NCBI RefSeq assembly: GCF_028610705.1
Contig: NZ_JAQQWT010000029.1
Coordinates: 1-40,026 of the forward strand
Length of the DNA: 40,026 nt
Reading direction: 5' to 3'
Origin: Halalkalibacter alkalisediminis
GTDB taxonomy: Bacteria; Bacillota; Bacilli; Bacillales; Bacillaceae_D
Numbering within the stretch: position 1 is the first letter of the stretch; every line of letters starts with the position of its first letter. A model generated the notes under the pieces. It was not told where the DNA came from. It ran no database searches and was given only the letters and a program-made list of their open reading frames with translations. Of this stretch, positions 8,821 through 15,235 are shown one piece after another. The position numbers and the translations under genes are program-made.

Positions 8821-9038
8821 ATATGAAAGTACTTTGTAAGTATAACTAATAACTCAACATGTTTTTTGTTATATAATATATTGTATATTTCACTTTAAAC
8901 AGTCCCCCTTGTTTTATACTGGTCACTACTTACCTTTTACTTACTTAAAATTACTCTTTAAATATTTTTAATATGAAGGTACTTTGTACGAAGAGCTGAT
9001 AACTCAGCATATTTCCGAGTTATACAATATATTGTATA
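8821..9038. repeat. imperfect ~67-bp direct duplication, each copy ending in an operator
   Basis: Copy 1 (8821-8887) and copy 2 (8971-9038) share ATATGAA-GTACTTTGTA, then ATAACTCA-CAT, then the 18-bp operator-like palindrome. The duplication multiplies the regulator sites in the intergenic region. Confidence 0.65.
8870..8887. promoter_or_regulatory. operator-like palindrome 2
   Basis: TATATAATATATTGTATA, identical to the site at 8742-8759 and one base from the perfect palindrome at 9021-9038. Probable binding site of the divergent GntR protein. Confidence 0.55.
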
Positions 9039-9060
9039 TTGTATATTGTATATTGTATAA
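9021..9060. promoter_or_regulatory. perfect operator palindrome 3 plus TTGTATA heptamer array
   Basis: TATACAATATATTGTATA (9021-9038) is a perfect 18-bp palindrome. Its right half, TTGTATA, is then repeated head-to-tail with a 7-bp period to 9060. TTGTATA-type half sites are typical of FCD-subfamily GntR operators. Confidence 0.6.
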
Positions 9061-9411
9061 TTTGCCAAATTATCAGAAAAATTCTTCGTATTAAGATTAT
9101 AATACACTGGACTCTTTACTTTTTCAATGTTTTATTAGATTAATCTTAAAAATTTTTCCAAATATAAACTGTTTTGTTTTTAATAATAATCAATATGCTA
9201 TATCCATGTAGCAATCTTAAACTTAAACTAAAGATACTCCCCCACTCCCGTTCCTTCAATTCATCTAAAACGTGAATTTCTATGGTTCGATTCGCTTCAT
9301 ATTCGACTTGGAGACTATAGAGATGTAGGTAATAGTAAGTTACTATATTACAAAACCTTAGATCTATTGAAGAATTTATAAACCGATGCTAATATAAAAT
9401 GCAAGAATTTC

Positions 9412-9427
9412 TTGTATATTGTATAAT
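9412..9427 (+). promoter_or_regulatory. two TTGTATA half-sites just upstream of the GntR gene
   Basis: TTGTATATTGTATAAT lies directly before the regulator gene. The last hexamer could double as a -10 element, so the regulator may control itself. Confidence 0.5.
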
Positions 9428-9462
9428 AGGTGATATCAACTTTTAGCTTAGGAGGTAAAACT

Positions 9463-10107
9463 ATCAAAAAGAGATACCAGTCACTAAAAGATCATGTATA
9501 TAATCATATAGCTAAAGAAATTCAGAGTGGAACATTGCTTCCTAAACATAAGATAAATGAAGTAGCTCTAAGCGAGAAATTAGAAGTAAGTAGAACCCCT
9601 GTAAGGGAAGCTTTGATACAATTAGCTTCAGAAAATTTACTTGAGTATTTTCCTCGAAAGGGATTTATCGTTAAAGAATTTGATACCAATAAGAAGCTTG
9701 ATGTTTTTCAAGTTGTTGGTGTGCTGGATGCCCTAGCAGCCTCATTATCTATATCACATATCACAGAAAGTGATATTGAACTAATGGAAGAGTTGGTTAA
9801 AAAAATTGACATCTCGATTTCACAAAAAAATTATTTAGATTATCAAAAATACCAAAACCAATTCCATAAAGTATATATTGATAAATGTAACAACGATACA
9901 TTAATAGAGCTTCTTGATTCTTTACAAAACAGTTTTGTTAGACAAATTTATTTGAGTAAAGACGAAGAAAAACTTTTTGCTGTATTAGAACAAATGAATA
10001 AACATCATAAACAAATTATCAATTACTTTAAAAAAAGAGACAAAGAGAATTTAGAGCAACTTATTAAGAATGAGCATTGGAAAATAACTTATATTGATAT
10101 GATATAG
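9463..10107 (+). CDS. GntR family transcriptional regulator, FadR/FCD subfamily
   Basis: An N-terminal winged helix (INEVALSEKLEVSRTPVREA, then FPRKGFIVKE) is followed by an all-helical FCD ligand domain (DYQKYQNQFHKVYI, then the HHKQIINYFKKRDKENLEQL helix). Length is about 214 residues, usual for the subfamily. The start is odd: a perfect AGGAGGT lies at 9450-9456, and seven bases on, where homologues have ATG, the codon is ATC (9463-9465, then KKRYQSLKDHVYNHI). The only standard start in frame is GTG 9430-9432, which has no ribosome binding site and would place AGGAGGT inside the gene. Either ATC is used inefficiently or the ATG was lost. Divergent from the catabolic genes and surrounded by palindromes, it is their likely repressor. 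A terminator follows at 10215. Confidence 0.88.
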   Translation: MKKRYQSLKDHVYNHIAKEIQSGTLLPKHKINEVALSEKLEVSRTPVREALIQLASENLLEYFPRKGFIVKEFDTNKKLDVFQVVGVLDALAASLSISHITESDIELMEELVKKIDISISQKNYLDYQKYQNQFHKVYIDKCNNDTLIELLDSLQNSFVRQIYLSKDEEKLFAVLEQMNKHHKQIINYFKKRDKENLEQLIKNEHWKITYIDMI

Positions 10108-10214
10108 AATATATGTGCAAAATGATTTACTTGAGGGAAAAGTCGTAACTTTCCTATTAACTTGCAGTTATGATGCAATTCTAAACAATTTATGGATAAA
10201 TTTCTTTTGATTTT

Positions 10215-10254
10215 GGACAGATTGGACCCTTCTTTGGTGAATCTGTCCTTTTTT
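10215..10254 (+). terminator. intrinsic terminator after the GntR gene
   Basis: GGACAGATT and AATCTGTCC form a perfect 9-bp stem with a 16-nt loop, followed by TTTTTT. It lies about 110 nt after the regulator stop. Confidence 0.85.
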
Positions 10255-10318
10255 GATTATGTGCATAGCTTCAAGGCCATTTAATATATCAGTGGTTATT
10301 AGCATTTCTTAATGAGAG

Positions 10319-10583
10319 GTGAAGATCCCTTTTAAAATCCAACTAGATAAGGAAAGAAAAATCGCTCATTTCATTGCAACTGACGATAAGAAACTGGAAT
10401 CAGCCATACAATTCCTGATTGTTGGACACACTTCAAAAAGTTACCGACGAGTTGTTAAACGCTGAAAATTCGTCATTCTATTTGTACTACCAGAGTGGAG
10501 GCGCTTCTAAAAACTGGCATGGTATTTTAGCTGGTGTAGAAGTAGAGGACAAGGAGTTTCTTATGATGAAACATAACAATTAA
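10319..10583 (+). pseudogene. frameshifted small hypothetical gene
   Basis: From GTG 10319 the plus strand encodes KIPFKIQLDKERKIAHFIA and stops at 10463-10465. The reading then continues in another frame from about 10420 (LQKVTDELLNAENSSFYLYY, then SKNWHGILAGVEVEDKEFLM) to TAA 10581-10583. Together they would give an intact protein of about 87 residues. One indel near 10415-10425 explains it. I do not recognise the family. The stop overlaps the convergent DUF3854 fragment. A GAGAGGTG motif lies just before ATC at 10323, so the original start codon is uncertain. Confidence 0.5.
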
Positions 10584-11098
10584 AATAATCTTTTTATTAC
10601 TGGTAACTTATTTTGCAAAAATAAATCATCTAGTCCCTTTCCATCATCTTCATTCCATAAAACTACGTTTGCGGAATAACCAAGAGACTTAAGCATTTTT
10701 GCACAATCAAATAAATACTGCTTAACGTATGGGTTGTTAATGGCATCAGCATCATATGCTATATTAATGACCTCAACATCCATTTCTTTTAGATATGGTA
10801 ATGCTAACCTCCAAGAATTAACTCCAGGTAAACCAATAATCGTTGTTCCGATATTCTCTAATTCTTCCGGATCATATAACTCTACGATTTTATCTAAAGC
10901 AATGTCATTCTTTAAAGGGCCTTCACCAAGCCATACAGTTCTTGCACTTCTTTTTGTACCAGTTTTCCATTGTTTTAACTCCTCATAAGGAACAGAAACA
11001 TGAACGGGTGCTGGATTTCCTGCCCCTGTTCCACCCTCTCTATTAGCGGAAGATAACCAAAAATAGCGTTGACCAGTGGAAGGTTTTATGTCAGCCAT
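10580..11098 (-). pseudogene. DUF3854 (Toprim-like) protein, 5'-truncated
   Basis: 172 residues read RYFWLSS, WLGEGPLKNDIAL, TTIIGLPGVNSWR, VINIAYDADA and DGKGLDDLF. This is the order of motifs in DUF3854 proteins, a Toprim-like fold related to primases and found on plasmids and integrative elements. The first methionine is internal to that pattern: the N-terminal part that normally precedes the YLWLSS motif is missing. Upstream sequence instead belongs to a pdxS fragment whose last codons overlap this ORF. It is therefore a severed plasmid- or ICE-type gene, unlikely to work unless the remaining domain is sufficient. Confidence 0.7.
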
Positions 11099-11403
11099 AC
11101 CTTTGACATTGACGCAACCTTCCTAATTTGGGTCTGCATCGTTCGCATATGACGAACAGCTTCTACGATGTTGCCAGTACCCGACTCTCCTTTGGTACGG
11201 ATCATTGATGAACCTTCGCCGATCCGACGTGCGGCTTCTCCTAAATCTGGCGCACCGGAAACGAATGGTACCGTGAACTCCCGCTTATATAAGTGATACA
11301 CTTCATCAGCGGGTGTTAACACTTCACTTTCATCTATATAATCGGCGCCCATAGCTTCTAGAATACGCGCTTCTACAATATGTCCAATACGCGCCTTAGC
11401 CAT
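11086..11403 (-). pseudogene. pdxS: internal fragment of pyridoxal 5'-phosphate synthase lyase subunit
   Basis: The ORF reads [33 protein letters not shown], then [37 protein letters not shown]. It is unmistakably PdxS, but covers only about 100 of the usual 295 residues (roughly 60-165). Similarity continues a few codons upstream of the first Met (VSIPV) and ends at KVASMS, after which the sequence is unrelated. Both ends are cut, so it is not functional. Lys and Asp positions needed for ribose phosphate handling lie partly outside. The piece joins DUF3854 on one side and a VanZ piece, in the opposite orientation, on the other: evidence of repeated rearrangement. Confidence 0.9.
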
Positions 11404-11416
11404 AACTGGAATAGAG

Positions 11417-11815
11417 ACTCTTACTAAAAGTTTCAGAGGTTTAATAACTACAGGTGAGGTTAGCTTTTCAGTTATCCCTGAACCGAACTTTACTAAGTTC
11501 TTTGATCTATATCAATTTAGCCTCTCAAACCCTCAGTTACTCTTTCAAAAAGCAGGTCACTTTCTAGCCTTTCTTCTTTTAGCCTTCCTATTATTTGCTT
11601 GTTTCAATCATATTCTAAAAACAACCTTATATGGCTTGGCATTTGGATTGGCTCTTGAAATGATTCAGCCTTTTTTCGATCGAGGCGGGAGAATGCTTGA
11701 TGTGCTCATTAATTGGTCTGGTGTTTTTCTTTTTGTCCTTGCCTATTTATTGATAAGTCGTTCTATACTTATATTAGAATATTTAAAAGAGACACGGCTC
11801 TCCGAAAAAACATAG
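11417..11815 (+). pseudogene. VanZ-like membrane protein, 5'-truncated
   Basis: The plus strand carries an open frame without a start codon, ending at TAG 11813-11815. It includes FQKAGHFLAFLLLAFLLFA, TLYGLAFGLALEMIQPFFD, then GGRMLDVLINWSGVFLFV. This matches the C-terminal two-thirds of VanZ-family proteins (KxxHFxxF, ExxQxFxPGRxxxxxDVLxNxxG). The first membrane helix and the start are missing; the left end abuts the inverted pdxS fragment. Gene finders requiring a start will miss it. A copy of the dispersed repeat starts 40 nt after the stop. A second VanZ fragment lies at 18836-19081 on the other strand. Confidence 0.75.
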
Positions 11816-11855
11816 CCGAATCATTACACTAATTTAAATTTACTTTCTAGGTTAA

Positions 11856-11896
11856 TTTCGACAAAATCTTACAAACTTCGGGGAGTGACTGGCACC
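11856..11896 (+). repeat. dispersed 40-bp repeat, copy 1
   Basis: Full-length form: TTCGACAAAATCTTACAAAC, then TTCGGGGAGTGACTGGCACC. On the minus strand it supplies the last codons and stop of the small ORF 11869-12021. Confidence 0.85.
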
Positions 11897-12021
11897 ACAA
11901 CCATCCTACGGCGCGGGGTGGTTTTCTTGTTTTCTAGTACAATCTTCCGAAAAGTGTATGCGCTTATTTCACGCACAACTCCCTTCAGAACTTCTCTAAA
12001 TAAATCAAGAAATGTTTCCAT
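11869..12021 (-). CDS. small conserved Bacillaceae protein with repeat-derived C-terminus
   Basis: 50 residues from ATG 12019-12021, behind a near-ideal GGAGGTGA; the longer open frame upstream ignores that site. The first 39 residues (METFLDLFREVLKGVVREIS, then FRKIVLENKKTTPRRR) form an amphipathic helix followed by a basic KKTTPRRR segment. I recall similar small unannotated Bacillaceae proteins, but no function. The last residues, VVPVTPRSL and the stop codon, are translated from the dispersed repeat (11856-11896), so the native C-terminus has been replaced. It is divergent from the XRE gene and may belong to the same small module. Confidence 0.6.
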   Translation of the reverse strand: METFLDLFREVLKGVVREISAYTFRKIVLENKKTTPRRRMVVVPVTPRSL

Positions 12022-12131
12022 GATTATCACCTCCTCTCCTTCTGGAAAGAAGCGTGACAACCAACGACCCTCACAATATTCAGTTGCCTTTCTACTTTAG
12101 CATATTCTTATATTCTTTCACTCTTACAACG

Positions 12132-12161
12132 TTCGACAAAGTTCGGGGAGTGACAGGCACC
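12132..12161 (+). repeat. dispersed repeat, copy 2 (short form)
   Basis: TTCGACAAAGTTCGGGGAGT then GACAGGCACC; it lacks the ATCTTACAA insert of the long form. Lies between the small minus-strand ORF and the XRE gene. Confidence 0.85.
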
Positions 12162-12285
12162 AATCCGCCCGCCGAAGACAAAAAATAAAAACCAAACATT
12201 TTCCAATATATACCTTTTTACGGCGTATCGATGGTTCCGCATCCTTTTTAACGAATCCATAATAGTTCAAAAAGGAGCTAGACTA

Positions 12286-12555
12286 TTGGATTACGAAGAG
12301 CAAATCAATCGGTTCATTGGGATGCAGATTCGAGGAATAAGATTAGAAAAAGGCTGGACCCAAGAGAAACTTGCAGAAGAAGCAGACATTGCTCAAAAGC
12401 ACTTGAGTCAAGTCGAACGTGGCAAAATATCAACAAATACCACGTATCTATTTAAAATATCTGCAGGTCTTGGCTTAACTAATCCACTTGACCTTTATAA
12501 AACAGCCGCTCAAGAAGTCTATCCATCTATGAAAAAGAAGGAAACAAAGGAATGA
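12286..12555 (+). CDS. XRE family helix-turn-helix regulator
   Basis: 89 residues starting at TTG 12286, with AAAGGAG nine bases upstream. A complete Cro/CI-type HTH occupies residues 11-65: IRGIRLEKGWTQEKLAEEAD, then KHLSQVERGK and PTLxxL-like TTYLFKISAGLG. No second domain follows, only a short lysine-rich tail. Stand-alone XRE proteins of this size commonly control a neighbouring mobile or competence module. The next gene downstream, 160 nt away in the same orientation, encodes a ComK homologue. Target and ligand are unknown. Confidence 0.9.
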   Translation: MDYEEQINRFIGMQIRGIRLEKGWTQEKLAEEADIAQKHLSQVERGKISTNTTYLFKISAGLGLTNPLDLYKTAAQEVYPSMKKKETKE

Positions 12556-12713
12556 GAATTCCTCTCTTTCTCCTTTCACACTTCCCCTTTTTATTCACAC
12601 ATCCATCATATTCCCCATTGTTTGATTCATAAAGATTCATTCACCTCTCTACCTTCATCTTTTCTCACCTATTTACACACCCCAAAATCCCCCATAAAAA
12701 GGAGCTCCGGCCC

Positions 12714-13205
12714 ATGACCAAAACCATCCTCACTCACTACGAAATTAACCGCGACACTTTCGTCCTCCTCCCTGCTAGTCACATAGACTATTACACAATT
12801 GTCTGGGAAAGAGACCAAATCTATTACGTTAAAAAAACTCTCTTCCAAATCATCAAAGAAGCGTGCCTCGAAGGAGGTGCCGAATACGACGGGCGGCGAG
12901 TGGCCGTCACCCACAAAACAGGCATACAAAGCAAAATCCCCATTCCCGTGAACCCGCTGGAACACATTTACGCCTTCCCCACTCATTCACCGAAACTCCA
13001 CGACTGCAGCTGGATTTTCTATCACCACATCAAATCCATTCACCGCCACCCAAACAGCCAGAAAAAGTCGATCATCACCTTCAAAAACGACAAAGAACTC
13101 CCGCTCGACCTTTCCTATCATACTCTTGAAAAGCAACTACAACGCACGTCCTACTGCATCGTTCGCTTTTCTCACCCACACACCCAATCTTCTTTTTACA
13201 TGTAG
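12714..13205 (+). CDS. comK: ComK homologue, competence transcription factor family
   Basis: 163 residues from ATG behind AAGGAG. The ComK pattern runs through most of the protein: YEINRDTFVLLP near the N-terminus, then DQIYYVKKTLFQIIKEACL, GRRVAVTH, PIPVNPLEHIYAFPTHSP, CSWIFYHHIKSI, and LPLDLSYHTLEKQLQRTSY. ComK activates DNA-uptake genes by binding paired AT-boxes. At 163 residues it is about 30 shorter than B. subtilis ComK, ending soon after the QxxRT helix, so the C-terminal segment that MecA/ClpCP uses for degradation is missing or short. Codon use is strongly C-ending, unlike the AT-rich neighbours. It could be the strain's main ComK or a second copy riding in the accessory region. Confidence 0.82.
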   Translation: MTKTILTHYEINRDTFVLLPASHIDYYTIVWERDQIYYVKKTLFQIIKEACLEGGAEYDGRRVAVTHKTGIQSKIPIPVNPLEHIYAFPTHSPKLHDCSWIFYHHIKSIHRHPNSQKKSIITFKNDKELPLDLSYHTLEKQLQRTSYCIVRFSHPHTQSSFYM

Positions 13206-13223
13206 ACAAGCATCCCTATCAAA

Positions 13224-13254
13224 CATGCCTGTCATCGACTAAATGACAGGCCAT
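13224..13254. terminator. hairpin after comK
   Basis: CCTGTCAT (13228-13235) and ATGACAGG (13243-13250) pair around CGACTAA, with outer CATG-CATG extension. No T-run follows on the plus strand. The same stem-loop core, TGTCATTTAGTC-ATGACA on the minus strand, recurs at 29582-29606. Confidence 0.45.
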
Positions 13255-13337
13255 GTACAGCATTCCCCCTCGTTCCCTTCAAATCTCACATCCGCATGCT
13301 TAAACGATTAACCTATCCCCCGTAAGGAGGCACTACC

Positions 13338-14210
13338 ATGCAATCAGGACATATCAATCAATTCGCTCACTTAAGCCAGTTCAACTCCGTAAAGGACTTC
13401 AACCAATCCATCAGAGCTGCCCTACAAGTTCATGGACATCACTTTACAGAAGGACAGAGAATCGCCCTTCTAACCCTTATTCAATATAGCGTAAAAGTCC
13501 ACGGGGTCTGTAATGCAAAAATCTGCCAGCTTGTTCGAGCGACACACAAGGATCAGGAAGGAGTCTCACGCACAACCTTTGAACGAATGCTTCGGAAGGG
13601 AAAGTCTCTTGGCCTATTCAGCGTCCATGGGACAACCCGAGCCAAGAAAGGCGGAGACTCTCATAATGTCTATGTGTTCAACCGCTTTGACGTAGCGTCC
13701 CCCCCACAATTGACGGAGCGCCCCCTTACTCAAAAGCCAAGCAACCCAAGCGTTCAAGCCGAAAAAAAAGGCCCCGAAGCTAAAGAACATAAAGCTATAA
13801 AAAACAATAAAGATCAAGAACTACGTCCAATCACGTCAGAATCGCTTGATTACACATTTGTCCCCTCTTATGTTCCAACCGAATTTGTCAAAGCCGTAAA
13901 ACCTTTCTTCAAAACAACAAAAGAGATTTGCGCACTCTGGGACCGAGCGATCATGGCGCATCGTTCAGGGAACTACCGCACTCCAATCGAAACCTTCCTC
14001 CCAACCATCATTCAAGCGTTTAGGGCAACCGTCTATCGATATAAACAAAATCGCATTAAAACCAGCTTCATTCAGTACTTTTACGGGACCGTTGCCACGA
14101 AATTGAGGTTTGAGAATTATACAATCGTTGCGCAGGAGCAGCAATGGGGAAGTTGGATGGATAATGGGTTTTCAGAAGACATGAGGATTGGCCCCTCATC
14201 CCATTCTTAA
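13338..14210 (+). CDS. winged-helix protein, candidate replication initiator-like or regulatory
   Basis: 290 residues from ATG behind AAGGAGG. Residues 35-115 look like a winged helix (RIALLTLIQYSVKVHGVCNA, then VSRTTFERMLRKGKSLGLF and NVYVFNRFD). A linker rich in Pro, Lys and Glu follows (about 120-165). The C-terminal part (SYVPTEFVKAVKPFFKTTKE, then IETFLPTIIQAFRATVYRYK) is helical. The wHTH-linker-helical plan recalls replisome-organiser or plasmid replication proteins, and DnaA-box-like 9-mers lie 350-500 nt downstream, but I do not recognise a named family. Codon use is C-rich like the comK homologue. Function uncertain. Confidence 0.8.
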   Translation: MQSGHINQFAHLSQFNSVKDFNQSIRAALQVHGHHFTEGQRIALLTLIQYSVKVHGVCNAKICQLVRATHKDQEGVSRTTFERMLRKGKSLGLFSVHGTTRAKKGGDSHNVYVFNRFDVASPPQLTERPLTQKPSNPSVQAEKKGPEAKEHKAIKNNKDQELRPITSESLDYTFVPSYVPTEFVKAVKPFFKTTKEICALWDRAIMAHRSGNYRTPIETFLPTIIQAFRATVYRYKQNRIKTSFIQYFYGTVATKLRFENYTIVAQEQQWGSWMDNGFSEDMRIGPSSHS

Positions 14211-14336
14211 CGAAGAATAATATGAACATTCGTTTTTGTTCGAACAGGTGGCGATCTTGCAACATTACGGTTGAATAAGAGGAATAAACTCACTAGCAAA
14301 ATACTTATAGATGGTTGCTTCCCTGATACGAGAACG

Positions 14337-14364
14337 CACAAATTTCGGAGAGTAACAGGAACGC
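14337..14364 (+). repeat. dispersed repeat, copy 3 (degenerate)
   Basis: AATTTCGGAGAGTAACAGGA then ACGC, several mismatches to the core, same orientation as the others. Confidence 0.55.
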
Positions 14365-14545
14365 AAACCAGGAGTCGATGTAGATTCGTTGATATAAAAA
14401 GTTACGTGATTAGGATTCTTTTCGAGAGTTGACGAGTGCCCCTCTTGCTATACATGCTTCAACCTTCTACATCCCCACGCCAGATTTTGTTCAACCTCAC
14501 GGGTTCCCAACCCTCTCATGATGATAGCCGAAACACCCAATCACG

Positions 14546-14710
14546 GCTATTAGATGTGGATATCTAATACCACGAGAGAAAAGATCTTCTTCACCCTTGT
14601 GGATATCCGACGTATTGTGGAAAAACCTCTGTATAAAGTGCCAGTTGTCCACTTGTTGTAGATAGGACATTCGTTTCTCTAGTATTTGGCTCATGTACAA
14701 ATCCACAGTT
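14546..14710. other. cluster of DnaA-box-like 9-mers
   Basis: TGTGGATAT occurs twice (about 14555 and 14600). TGTGGAAAA (about 14616) fits the TTWTNCACA consensus on the other strand. TTGTCCACT (14645) and AAATCCACA (14699) are looser. Five matches in about 160 bp, downstream of a replication-like wHTH gene, hint at a fossil replication origin. There is no obvious AT-rich unwinding element with iterons. Confidence 0.35.
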
Positions 14711-14713
14711 GAG

Positions 14714-14742
14714 TTCGATAAACTTCGGGGAGTGATAGGCAC
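14714..14742 (+). repeat. dispersed repeat, copy 4
   Basis: TTCGATAAACTTCGGGGAGT then GATAGGCAC. It immediately precedes toxin-antitoxin cassette A. Confidence 0.8.
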
Positions 14743-14800
14743 GATCACCAACCAGAATTTAAAAATTAATTTAAATATAATGCAAACTTTTTTCTAGTCA

Positions 14801-14966
14801 TGTATAATCTAATTATAATCATTACAGAATAAAAAAAGACCAAGTGGGTCAACACTTGGTCAGGCAACTACATGCCGCTTAAGCGGCTAACCATTTCTTG
14901 AGCAGTGTTCTAAAAGAAGTAACCACCCAACTCTTTGGTAGGATGAGGGGCGGTTACTTCTTTTTA
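14801..14966 (+). ncRNA. antisense antitoxin-like RNA of cassette A
   Basis: A conserved -10 (TATAAT, 14802-14807, in CATGTATAATCTAATTATAA) lies before a stretch without an ORF that ends in a strong hairpin: AAAAGAAGTAACCACCC (from 14922) pairs with GGGCGGTTACTTCTTTT (to about 14964), followed by a T-run. An RNA from about 14814 to 14966 would be complementary to the 3' end of the convergent toxin mRNA, including its stop codon. This is the TxpA/RatA arrangement. The same block recurs in cassettes B, C, D and E. The RNA is inferred from promoter, terminator and conservation; it has not been observed. Confidence 0.65.
14838..14861 (-). terminator. terminator of toxin A mRNA
   Basis: Minus strand GACCAAGTG-TTGAC-CCACTTGGTC, then TTTTTTTATTC: a textbook intrinsic terminator about 95 nt downstream of the toxin stop. 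Confidence 0.85.
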
Positions 14967-15064
14967 TTGGTGACTAGCGCGACAATCGCTACAACTGCGA
15001 TAAACATTGTAACAATCAATGTACCGAATTGAAATAGCGTATTCATTGCTTCATGTGTCATCAT
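14954..15064 (-). CDS. holin-like peptide toxin A (type I toxin-antitoxin, intact)
   Basis: 36 residues: MMTHEAMNTLFQFGTLIVTM, then FIAVVAIVALVTNKKK. One transmembrane helix (about residues 12-31) with a lysine-rich C-terminus matches the putative holin-like toxin family (Hol_Tox) and the TxpA-like membrane peptides. Either of two adjacent ATGs could start it. GGGGGTG lies upstream but is paired into a hairpin (15069-15095), so translation should be low until the leader refolds. The antitoxin-like RNA overlaps the 3' end on the opposite strand. Cassette D encodes a peptide differing at three positions. Such peptides depolarise or distort the cell membrane when overproduced. Confidence 0.78.
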   Translation of the reverse strand: MMTHEAMNTLFQFGTLIVTMFIAVVAIVALVTNKKK

Positions 15065-15068
15065 GATC

Positions 15069-15095
15069 TAACACCCCCTTTCACCGGGAGTGTTA
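15069..15095 (-). promoter_or_regulatory. Shine-Dalgarno-sequestering hairpin of toxin A
   Basis: Minus strand TAACACTCCC pairs with GGGGGTGTTA across a short GGTGAAA-type loop, five bases before the start codon. It hides the ribosome binding site. The structure is kept in cassette D (19377-19403). Confidence 0.65.
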
Positions 15096-15187
15096 ACCGC
15101 CCAACAGCTTATGTAGTTGCTATCATAAGTCTATCAGGACTAATCTCTTTAATCTAGCAATTCATAAGATTAAAAACTCCTTTATCG

Positions 15188-15226
15188 TTCGACAAAATAC
15201 TACGAAATCCAGGAGTGACTGGCACC
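15188..15226 (+). repeat. dispersed repeat, copy 5
   Basis: TTCGACAAAATACTACGAAA then TCCAGGAGTGACTGGCACC, long form; ends 10 nt before the SUKH gene stop. Confidence 0.8.
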
Positions 15227-15235
15227 GATAATGAT

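Noticed and set aside
9032-9060. Heptamer run as an iteron-type replication origin
   Set aside because: It shares its unit with the operator palindromes next to a GntR gene; no replication protein is adjacent.
12669-12986. Antisense ORF over the comK homologue
   Set aside because: The plus-strand frame matches ComK throughout and has a ribosome binding site; the antisense frame is a product of its C-rich codons.
14497-14751. 84-codon ORF starting in repeat copy 4
   Set aside because: Starts in the repeat, has no ribosome binding site and covers the DnaA-box-like cluster; composition not protein-like.
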